In this document: positions 10,968 to 20,420 of the stretch, one piece after another
Position numbering within the stretch: the stretch's first letter is position 1
Layout: every line of letters starts with the position of its first letter
Origin: Coniella vitis
Lineage: Eukaryota; Ascomycota; Sordariomycetes; Diaporthales; Schizoparmaceae
Length of the DNA stretch: 64,000 nt
Direction of reading: 5' to 3'
Assembly (NCBI GenBank): GCA_011317545.1
Contig: WUJK01000001.1
Location: 930,001 to 994,000, forward strand
Program-made: the position numbers and the translations under genes
Notes under the pieces: model-generated
The model's database searches: none
What the model saw: only the letters and a program-made list of their open reading frames with translations
What the model was told of the DNA's origin: nothing

Positions 10968-12006
10968 CTTGATAAGAGAATTTCTTTCGTGAACAAGGCT
11001 AAGGCTATGGAGTGAAATGAGTTGTGAACCGATGACTGTTGAAACATTTCTAAGGAGTCGTTACTCGGGCAGTTGGCGACGCGCGGGATATTTATATTTA
11101 TTGGGTGTCTATTCCCCGCTTCCTAGCAATACCTCGATCTAGCTTTTGATGCTGAGGAGCTTCACACACTTAGTTCCCTGCATTTGCCCGGTGTCTTTGG
11201 ACTATCTGTTGTCTTATTCCTGGACTATATTGCAAGCAGAATCGAGTAAGTCTCATCTAGTCTTCACAGACTACTTGCTTTCTTTCTCCCACACTGCGGT
11301 TATGATTCCGCACTTCCGATGCCTGCTGCATTTCATCGCCCTCCAATCCAAGGAAAGTAACGGCGTTCGTGACCGCTTCAAGTGCAGTCAACCAAGTGGT
11401 AGAGATAAGCACACGTCATCTAATATGCCGCTTTGAAAATAATGCTCCAATGCCTTCGTCGAACCGGTGGATCATCGAACTGGAAGCTGTAAATGTCGAA
11501 AGTCCGGATGGCAATATTTGCCGGTGCATATGCGAGCAGAGAGCTCCTCATGAGGCTGATAGCATCATTTCTGGAAAACCGTCGTAACTGGATACACAAA
11601 CGCTCCGGGCGTGATTCTCCCAAAAGTACACTCGATCTTCTGCTGCATGTGCTCATTGTGAAAAAGGTCGGCCAGAGCCTATAGAATGCCGAAGATCGAT
11701 CCTGTCCTCTCACATGCAGTCAGAGCGCGTCTGCAGCTTATGCCTCAGTGCGGGGCTATCATCAATCAATTGTCTATCACAATGATGTGTTTTCAAACGT
11801 CAAACATTAACCTCGAGGGAACCCAGGCAGCGGGGGAATGGCTCTTGCCCCTCCCCCAATGGCCGTCCCCCTTGGCTTTCGCTTCTTCTCTCACGATCAG
11901 ATAGATCTCGGTCAGAATTTCTCTTTGCTCATCTGAAACTTGATTCCTGCAACCATTCAACTCTTATTTTGCAGCATATCGTAAAAGTCGATCATCAATC
12001 AAAGAC
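10968..12006. other. Intergenic with possible decayed coding fragments (minus strand)
   Basis: Upstream region shared by the precursor (minus) and the UstYa gene (plus), so it probably holds both promoters. On the minus strand two broken stretches look protein-like: ALADLFHNEHMQQKIECTFG (about 11620-11680) and LTALEAVTNAVTFLGLEGDE (about 11330-11395). They lie in frames interrupted by stops, and I do not recognise a family. They could be a dead gene. Confidence 0.4.
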
Positions 12007-13236
12007 ATGTCTTTTGAACCAGTGCTCAGGGAGAAATGGAAGAGCGAGGAGGAAGCTTTCGAAAGGAGCAGCTTGATGGAAGGTGAAGGAGTATCCTTTC
12101 TCGACCCTGTGGACAGGAAGCGCCCATCCCGTCGCTCAGGTGGTGGCGCCTGGCTTTTATGGGCCAAAGACCATACAGGCTCATTGACAATCCATTTGAT
12201 CCTGCTATGCATGAATCTAGTAATCGTCACCATATACGCCAATGCTGGCAGATTCAGACCATGGTGGGCGTTGGATCCGGTCGTACGGAATAGTAAGCCT
12301 TTCCCATATCCCCGGAATTGTTGCAAGACCTGACCTAAAGAAGATCCAATGAGAGGTAGTATCACATATGAACCTCACCGATTCGAGCTTTTGGCCATCT
12401 ACCAACATGAGGGTGGAGTCAATCCACACAAACCAACTTCGTTCAATGGACCACCCAGACCGGATCTAGAGAGTGAATGGGACCTTCTCATGGCCAGTAC
12501 GTGGTCTTTTACCTCAACGACAGTATGTCAAGCTTCTATCTCCACAGACGGCTGACGCGGATTTTAGACTCGGAAGTTAGAGTCAGCCAAGACGAATTAG
12601 GAGAGTTCGCGGAAGATGACAGTATCATAAAGCTGGGAGACGGCAGTGGCTACTATGTAACTGTATCAGTATTCCATGGCCTTCACTGCGTTCGCCGACT
12701 TCACCAGTATCTCTACCTTGAGCACTACTATCCCGAGCTTACTGAACATGAGGCTTGGATGCTCAAACGACACACTGGTGTGTATTGAAACCTTGCCCAC
12801 GTTAACCCTCATGCTTTCTCTCAGTCAAGTCGCGAGCTAACCAAGAGCCCAGAACACTGTCTGGACTGGATAAGACAATATGTGCAATGCCATGCAGATC
12901 CAACCCTTATACCTATCCACTGGACCACAAAGTAAGTTGCACGTCTCGAAGTCGGAGTAAGAAGATTGTTAATGGAGGAACCACTGTTCTAGCGATGCCA
13001 CACCCGTCTCTAAGGATACTGGAGAACGTCAGTGCGTCTCATGGGAGCCACTGCAAGATTGGATGGCAGAACACGCCTTTGATCCTTTCGAACCTGGTCT
13101 ATTAGTTCATCCGATCTTTGGCCAACCAGAAACAACCCAACGCAATCGGACAGGTCCTGCTCTAGGAGCCCATGAACTTGGTCAAGGGGGCCTGCTACAT
13201 GCCGATGGTCATCATGGCAACGGCACATTTGAATAG
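12007..13236 (+). CDS. UstYa-family (DUF3328) membrane oxidase
   Basis: Five exons (12007-12292, 12344-12496, 12568-12779, 12825-12931, 12993-13236) give 333 residues. One membrane segment lies at about residues 59-78 after a short polar N-terminus, as in UstYa proteins. The family signature is complete: HGLHC at 183-187 followed by a LHQYLYLEHYYP stretch, and EHCLDWIRQ at 227-235. A CVSW-type tail motif follows. In ustiloxin and related pathways UstYa proteins carry out oxidative cyclisation or hydroxylation of the released core peptide, probably through copper bound by the His/Cys motifs. Here the gene is 1 kb from the precursor and divergent from it, so modification of that peptide is the likely job. 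Intron 3 is short (45 nt), set by frame. The function on this peptide is inferred from family and context. Confidence 0.88.
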
Positions 13237-14290
13237 AGCAATGCAGTGCGCAAGCTTCAATATAGTGGCGATCTGAATGAGCTCTGCATCTAGGGATATT
13301 ATACAGTAGTGTAACAGAACTGCTCTGATTACTCGAATATTGTGAAATCTTGCAAGTTGCTGAACTTGATCAAGTGACAGCCTACCTATATTTGATATTA
13401 ACGTTGTGATTTAACCCCATTAGCGGGTGTATCCCTTGATGAGACAGTGTACAAACTCTTTGATTTTCCTAAAGCATTAGCCTATCCATTGATCATAAGT
13501 TTTCATTTTGATCCAATGAACCAAGCCACTCGCGTAGTGCGTGTTCCAATTACACTGAATAACACCTAGGTGTTGGGCGGTTTGCCAACCAACTAAGCCA
13601 CCTGACTTATATTCTCTGGTTGAGCTCCTCTGGATATACGTGACACTCCCACGCTATAATACAGGTAGTCATTGATAATACACACTTATGATTTGTTAAC
13701 GCCTGCAATCGCGAATGGGATTGACAGATCGACGTGATTGACGTCTTACAACAAAAGTCCGCTCTCCAATGCGTCCAAGCCACTTGTTATCTGTTGGACT
13801 TGCGTGATAGGGCATAATGCGCATTGCATCTGGCTGCATAATCTTTACGGGGGATTTCAAAATATCACTCGAACAAATGCTCACTTCCTGGCCAATATCG
13901 TACAAAGTCATCATTCGTGAAAATCGAACATGTACCACGCAGATCGTATGATGCATGTTCTCCAAATGCATCATGCTTGCTGTGTCGACTGAAAACCGCG
14001 CCCTGTGAACTACAATTTCTTTCCACATTATTAAGCATACGCGAGAACATCCAGAGAGCGCAACTTTCTCCTGTTTAATTAAAACCTCTTTGTTTTTGGA
14101 GGAAAAGGTCTCTTATCGCTACTTCGGCCCCGCGGTCGGAGAGGAATTGGTCTCGTGTTTGCTTTCAACTTTATTGAAGCTTAAGCAAGTTCGCGCATTC
14201 TCTTGCGTACGACAAAAGAAATAGGTGAGAACAACGTCCAGATCCCTTTGTCATAGCTTGGCTAAGTTTGGTTTTGTCCGCAAGATCAGG
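13237..14290. other. Intergenic, no gene seen
   Basis: No supported coding sequence or RNA gene. The segment just before 14291 is pyrimidine- and AT-rich in places, fitting a promoter for the next gene. Confidence 0.55.
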
Positions 14291-15049
14291 ATGATCTCAC
14301 CTAGCACACCATTCTTGCATGTCGACAAGGAAGAGCCGTCACATGGTCGAGAAGACGATGAGTATGTTGGATCCAAGTCCAGCATACGCTCATCCTACCC
14401 GAGCAGTTGTTTTTCCTTCACAGCCAAGTCAGTAGTACTACTATTTGCGGTCTGGGGACTCATTTCATTGTCTATCTACACTATCCGCGCCACGCTTCAT
14501 CCCAAGACAAAGTCGTTAAAGCTCGAGGATGTATATCGTCCTGAGACACTGTCGCCTGGAGTCAACCTTTGCACCTGCGGCCATACAACCCGGGATGCCA
14601 TTGAACGAAACTGTGTCTATGACTCACTTTCGACCGCCTGGCTTCCCCCATTCTGCCGCGATGATGAGCTCACAGCAGAGTTCGACCACGCGGGCCCAGG
14701 GCCGCATGGGCAGTGGGATTATTTCGCGGATGAGAGCGGCACGCAGTTGCTCAACAAATCTGAGATTGCTACTCTTGGTGAGGTAGGGGGATCTTTCTGG
14801 ACTTCGCGTGACTGGCACATCACGCACTGTTTGTTCTATTGGCTGAAGTACAAGCGAATGAAGTACACCGGAGTTGTCATGGAAGCGCGGTTTGACACGG
14901 TGAAGCATGTAAAACACTGTTCGCGTCTCGTACGCAATCCGACTCCAGATCACATTTTCCTCATTGAGGTGCCGGTTCGGATGAATGGAAGCATGACGGA
15001 TCGCACTGTAGACACAAGGATATCGGAGAAAGTACCTCATATGCTATGA
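14291..15049 (+). CDS. Membrane protein with paired HxxHC motifs, distant UstYa-like (copy 1)
   Basis: Single exon, 252 residues. The ATG at 14291 is the first in frame; the open frame continues upstream without an ATG. A membrane segment spans about residues 47-67 (VVLLFAVWGLISLSIYTI). The C-terminal part has CGHTTRDAIERNC, then AWLPPFC (117-122), a WDYF stretch, then WHITHC (HITHC at 176-180) and HVKHC (206-210). The layout of short cytosolic end, one membrane helix and two His-rich HxxHC motifs resembles UstYa oxidases, although sequence outside the motifs differs. It shares all these blocks with the gene at 15863 and must be its paralogue. Oxidation of the RiPP is a guess from motifs and position. 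Confidence 0.75.
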   Translation: MISPSTPFLHVDKEEPSHGREDDEYVGSKSSIRSSYPSSCFSFTAKSVVLLFAVWGLISLSIYTIRATLHPKTKSLKLEDVYRPETLSPGVNLCTCGHTTRDAIERNCVYDSLSTAWLPPFCRDDELTAEFDHAGPGPHGQWDYFADESGTQLLNKSEIATLGEVGGSFWTSRDWHITHCLFYWLKYKRMKYTGVVMEARFDTVKHVKHCSRLVRNPTPDHIFLIEVPVRMNGSMTDRTVDTRISEKVPHML

Positions 15050-15862
15050 TATAATCAATACGTATACCAGTTTCACATTTTGTAGACCTAGAGATCACAT
15101 TCTCCAATGTTTAACAACATCGCCTTGACCTTCCCACGAGATGAAAGCACACAGAGACTAGAAGGAACTCTTGTTCTGGCCCATGGAAATAGCAGACTTG
15201 CGTCAACGTACAGAAGCTCTTTAAGCCGATCTTCTGTCGACATTGCGAGCGTCAAGAGCTGGAGGTGGCAAAACTTCGACCTTGGACGGTGAAAGCTTGC
15301 GAATCTTGCCATTGAAACAGCCGAATAAATCTAGCAAGTGCCTCGACAAGAGCCGAGTTAGATCATTTGACTCATTTTCTAATGGGTTAGCACGTTGCAT
15401 TGCGCTTGCTGGATTGCATTAGTGGCAACTCCTCCTGGCTACTATGGGGTGCGGTGAGATTCAGGAGGAGGGCGTGGCCGTAGCAAGAAATAATCCCATT
15501 GAATATTAGTTCTTGTGATGATAACACTGCGTAACTTGCTGCAAGGTGCACTTTTATTGCATAGTCACATTTACTGCAGCATCTCTGACCGCTCTTCTGC
15601 ACTGATAGGCAGACTGATCATCTCTCAACAAGTTGTGCCAGGTTGGCTGAAAACTTGGTGATAACACGACCCTGGGGAGGCACGAGGTTTTGTGCCGCAC
15701 CCTGATTGAGCTCAAAGCCTACCCCGTGGACATTTTGTTTTGTTCTTCATCACCTAGCAATACAGCAAGATTTGGTTCCAATACCTACACGTCTTCAACC
15801 ACCTTCTCTTAACCTCTGGCATCGTCAGCTTATTGGCATCGTCAGCTTATCTGAGGAGCACC
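15050..15862. other. Intergenic, no gene seen
   Basis: Spacer between the two paralogous HxxHC genes. A 13-base direct repeat (GCATCGTCAGCTT, 15817-15829 and 15836-15848) lies just before the second gene. No coding sequence is supported. Confidence 0.5.
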
Positions 15863-16588
15863 ATGCTCAAATTAACAATGGAGACTTTGGCCGTCAAATG
15901 GCCTTGGAATAAGAACGATCGTGACTACCACCCTGTGTCCCGTGATGAGAGCAGTGAGCAGTTCGGCAGAAAGGAATTCTCCCAAGTGCCAGACCATGGG
16001 ACGAACAAACTTGGATCAAGAAAATCACAGATTATACTGCAGATATCTGTGCTTATTGTATCCGCAGCCGTCATTACAATCTCATCATTGTATCTCCACC
16101 TTCGAATCCGCACGGCAGAACCTCAGCGCGTTGACTGCGGCTTGACTCTTGAGGAGGCGCATGAGAAAGGCTGCACCTTTGACCAACTCGTCAAGACCTG
16201 GCTTCCCCCGCAATGCCCGCGTTACGGTCTGGAGGAATACCTCGACGCTGGTTTCGCAGCCAACAATGATTCTGGCACCCAGTGGAGATATTATCACGAT
16301 CGAGAAAAGACGGCAGAAATTCCAATTGAGGAATTGGCAGAAATGGCAGCACCTTACGATGTCGGGGAGAAATGGTGGACTACTGGCCGCGAGCATATGA
16401 CTCACTGTACTTGGATGTTGATTCGGATGGCACATGTATATACAACACCCGGGCTACGAAGGGACCTTCTGGTGTCAAATTTCCATCATGCAAAACATTG
16501 CCTTCTTTTTCTGTTGGATCGGGCGCTTGATTCTCCCAGCGTTGATGAAATTCGCGCAGTTGGTAACGTTGCGTTTGGAAGCTGCTAG
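15863..16588 (+). CDS. Membrane protein with paired HxxHC motifs, distant UstYa-like (copy 2)
   Basis: Single exon, 241 residues, from the ATG at 15863 (MLKLTMETL). The membrane segment is at about residues 57-80. It repeats the block order of the 14291 gene: CGLTLEEAHEKGC, then TWLPPQC, W-x-YY, WWTTGREHMTHC (HMTHC at 178-182) and HHAKHC (HAKHC at 209-213). Conserved Cys residues before the His motifs suggest disulphides or metal binding in the secretory lumen. The same strand and tandem order as copy 1 point to local duplication followed by divergence. Its role in peptide maturation is inferred. It might instead belong to a general fungal family of unknown function that happens to lie here. 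Confidence 0.75.
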   Translation: MLKLTMETLAVKWPWNKNDRDYHPVSRDESSEQFGRKEFSQVPDHGTNKLGSRKSQIILQISVLIVSAAVITISSLYLHLRIRTAEPQRVDCGLTLEEAHEKGCTFDQLVKTWLPPQCPRYGLEEYLDAGFAANNDSGTQWRYYHDREKTAEIPIEELAEMAAPYDVGEKWWTTGREHMTHCTWMLIRMAHVYTTPGLRRDLLVSNFHHAKHCLLFLLDRALDSPSVDEIRAVGNVAFGSC

Positions 16589-17719
16589 TTAGGGCTAGAT
16601 GTGGAGTGCGAAGTTCAACTTGCCATAGGCTACAGCCTCGTTCGTGCGCAGAGGGAAAAGTAGGGAATCATTTTGGGACGATGATAACTATACATGTTAT
16701 ACATATACTTGAGTACGTGAATGACGGCTCGAGTCTTCTTTCCCTCGCCCAGATTGGTCAACGTTAACTCTACGTTGGCACAATTGTGCTTGTAAATATA
16801 GTCAGTGGTAATCACTAGGTTATGGACAGATATACTTAGGCACATGAATTGCAGGGACCGATTGTCAAGATAAAATAAGCCTTAAATAACAAAACCTATC
16901 CTGATAGTGGAAAGCTTGTTGCTGAAGCTAGGATGTTTATGTGAAATGAGCACTATGAAGCTGAAGAAGGGGCATTTATATTGACATATATGGTGCCTGG
17001 AAGTAACTAGAAACTATGAGATATGAGTCTTCGTCTAATCTAATGAACGGTGTTCACATGATGATATAAATACTCTAGGAGTGGTATCCTCATGGGACTG
17101 CGAACAACGAGTCGCTTATAGCCACCCTTCGAGTCTCCATATTCTTAGTACATAGGGGGGGGGAAAGGAAATTGGTAGAAGTGGCTGAAGTTAATCATCT
17201 AGTCTTCTGAACCTCACAGCGTATGAGCCCTGAAGGTAAGTTTAAGAAGGGTGAATGATAGCAGATAGCATTAAGCCTATATATAGAATGAGGATGAAAA
17301 GAAGGAGAAAAGTCAAAAGAAATGCCTTATGCTTGTTGCTGATTTCCACGAAAATCCTTATTTTGCCGCTTTGATAGCATCGTTCGAAGTATATAGACAT
17401 AGGCCAACGCCTTTTGAATTTAAGTGTAACCACCGTTGTCCCCATTGTCTACAATTGCTATGCAGTCTTGATACACAAGACACCCATGATTCGCATCCAG
17501 TGGGAAAGTATATGCACTTTACTTCAAATTTTCAATCCACTGTCTAGAGTAGGAACCCTCGTTCAGCTGATTTCTGGCTTGGAACATGCTTATCCTATTG
17601 AAGCCCATAAAATAAGTCTTAATAACCATATACATCTTGATTGTATATCTCAGTTGTTGAATACGGAGATGTCCTTGCGAGTAGTCATATCCTCTAATCT
17701 TCAGAGCGTTTGAATGGAT
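16589..17719. other. Intergenic, no gene seen
   Basis: Convergent spacer between the copy-2 gene (plus) and the MFS gene (minus). It has a run of nine G at 17155-17163 and AT-rich flanks. No gene is supported. Confidence 0.55.
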
Positions 17720-19325
17720 CTACCTCGTAATAGATACCGCTGAAAAGGCAAGGAAAAAGCATCCAGCTGATATGAGGAACGGAAGGCCCATCCAGAATGG
17801 TCCAAGGTCCATTCCCCAATGAAACGCGCTTGCGAGCAGTGGATGACCGGTAAAGAGTCCAGCCTGTGTCAGAAGCTCAATAACGGTATACAAAACTCCA
17901 TATTGATTCGGTTCAACCATGCCTGTTACTACGCTTCGCACTGGTAGAGCAAAGACATCGCCTATTGATGATAGCACTTGGCCAGATACCAAGAGTAGCG
18001 GCGAGACGGCCAGGAAGATGACCGTATATCCTGACACAAGGAATACACTGCTGGCTTGTGCAAGAAGTTTGTCTTTTGCCGATATAGAGAGCTGGGCATG
18101 GCGTATGAGGAGAATCGAGATCGTTGGAAGGAGAAGGGTCAGAACCAAGAGGTTGAGCCCGGCCCGAATAGAGATTAGGTAGGATGCCTGTAATGTTAAG
18201 TTAGCACTCATTTCCACCAGCGCATTGGGGTATTGGGGTGGTTCACCTTGCCAAGAGACCAACCTAGCCTCTTTGACGCATACTGAAGTAGTAAGCTGCC
18301 ATTGCCTTGTTCCCCTACTTGGAACAAGAAGAATGACAAGCAGATGACGATCACACGAGGATGTTTGGCAACCCAGCCAGCCAGCTCGGTCATATTCCGT
18401 ACGAGCTTTGTTGTGTGGGACGCCGACGGACACTTGCGCCAAGTTCCTGGACGTGGAGTGCGTGAGTGTTCCGACTGTTCTGCGGTACCCAGTATTTTCT
18501 TCGACGATGGAAGCGTTTCTGGGACAATCAGAGCAGCGGCTACCAAGCCCGCTACCATTACCCCAAAGGATATGAACATGGGTATCCAGGGGTCAATCGC
18601 GCTCAAAGCACCACCAGCAGGTACAAAGACGAGCTGAGATATCAGCCGCGCAGCCCTAATTTGAGAGAATGCTGTTGTTCTGTCTCCAGTTAGTATATAA
18701 GTAATACGGGTGAATCATAGGCCTTCACTAACCTCTGCTCGGCTGGACAGGCGTCAGCCACGAGCACATAGGTCAGGGAACTCAGCGTTGCTGCGCCTGC
18801 CCCCAATGTTTGCCACAGGCCTGCCAGCCATATCCATCGCACAGAGAAGACGTGGTGGAACCAGTAGACGAGTCTGATCCAGAGATCATTCATACATAGG
18901 CCGAAAATGGCTAGGATCAGAACTCTCTTTCTTCCGACACGATCCGCGAGAACTCCAAACGGGACAACAAGGAGGGTAGTCGGAACGTTCTCAATTGCTT
19001 GCTGCCACCCAATCACATACGCTACCTCGCTCTGTACTTGCTCGACTTTGCAGTTTCCGAGGGGCAATTGAAGGTTGTTGTAATAATCTTGACAGACGAG
19101 ATGCTCCAGAATTGTAGTTTGTGGAACCAGCGCAATATGACTTCCAATATTGAGAAGAAGCTGAACGGTAGCTGCTGCTAAGATGCATCGCAGGGCGCTG
19201 GGCGGAGAAGGCGTTAATTCGTCAGATGTGTTTACTGGAACGTGGAAGGTGTCGCTGTCCGCTAACAGCCTGTCGCTTTCGTTTGGCTGCTGCTCGTCTT
19301 CCATTTCGGTATTGGCAAGTTTCAT
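17720..19325 (-). CDS. Major facilitator superfamily transporter
   Basis: Three exons (18733-19325, 18247-18679, 17720-18187) give 497 residues. Many hydrophobic segments fit 12 membrane helices. The MFS loop signature is present as GVLADRVGRKRVLILAIFG in the first half. An acidic polar N-terminus (MKLANTEMEDEQQPNESDRL) precedes helix 1, and a PETLP motif lies at the mid-protein loop. The start at 19325 was chosen by this N-terminus; an in-frame ATG at 19541 would add 72 residues that look unlike the family. The protein probably exports or takes up a small molecule across the plasma membrane. It is next to the RiPP genes and divergent from an ABC transporter, so self-protection or export of the cluster product is likely but unproven. 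Confidence 0.82.
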
Positions 19326-20420
19326 GAGAGCGAGGTCGTTCTGCACTGTTACTATGCAGTGCGAATAACTCATGAGCCCTAGTCCAAATTCCAGGTGTCC
19401 CGGCGTAAATGAAACCGAAGGTAGCGGCCTTACCAAGCTGTTCGCTGCCAAGGCTGCTTGAGCGGGTAGAACAACGCTAAACCTGAAGAAGATAAAGTTG
19501 AAACACTTATTTCCCGCTAACTCCGACCAAGCACAAGACATTTTTTTTGATTTTCCCTTTACGTTGAGGTGCTTTTTGATAAAATCTACTCATTTTCTTC
19601 GGTCTTAAACACATTTATACACGAGGAAGAACTATGTAAACAAACTGCGAATCACATATACTTGACTTTCATTAAGGTTATATACCTGGAAGAGATTTTC
19701 GATTTGATCATAGTTATTGGATTGATAACAAAGCTGAAAGATTGAAATTATTCGAAGTTGTAAAGGATGGGAGAAAGCTTTTCAAATATATAAAAGTATC
19801 AATCATCGATTCAGATTATATCAAGACTTACCAGAGAACTTCCAAGAATAAACCGAGTCGTAGTGCCATAAGGGTGTAGAGATATCAACGGCGCAGTATC
19901 AATTCTTCGTTCTAAGACCCAACTGTCTGACATCTTGAACCCTTATCTATTTAGGAGTCGGTCTCGACTCCCGTATTTGGATGCTATATGCAGCTGGGCC
20001 TTGTCCTTATCACTCTGCCGGTCTAGGTACTTTTGCAGTTATATCGTTCAAACTCGCTTATCAATCCTAGGTTGTACAAGCACGTCAGCCACAGAATATC
20101 GGCTTACAGTACGGAAAAATCGCTGATTGATTTGAATTCGCAAAAGATCTTCAGGCATTCATGCATTAATTGTTCAGAGTTGCCTATTCAAGCTTAGACT
20201 GTGTAAGCACCTCAGCCACATAATATCTGCTGATATGGACGTAATCATTCCTGTGTGCAGTTTGAAACGAGGAGGTAAGATGATTACGAAGCAGTCCCCC
20301 CCCCCTAATGTTATCAAAATTCAAAGAATCGTTGTCAAGACTGCTAGTTTACGCTTGCAATACGGTCAAGTTCGGTTCAACTGCTGTTATTAAATCACAA
20401 ATTTACGACAGCTAGCTACA
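19326..20420. promoter_or_regulatory. Divergent promoter region between MFS and ABC transporter genes
   Basis: About 1.1 kb without a gene separates two divergently read transporter genes, so both promoters must lie here. It includes a run of ten C at 20296-20305 and AT-rich stretches near 19650-19850. Two similar lines, ACAAGCACGTCAGCCACAGAATATC (part) near 20077 and GTAAGCACCTCAGCCACATAATATC (part) near 20203, form an imperfect direct repeat that could be a binding site. No factor is known. Confidence 0.5.

Noticed and set aside
19326..19541. Extended N-terminus of the MFS transporter from the ATG at 19541
   Set aside because: The extra 72 residues do not look like the family and precede the normal acidic N-terminus; the ATG at 19325 fits better.
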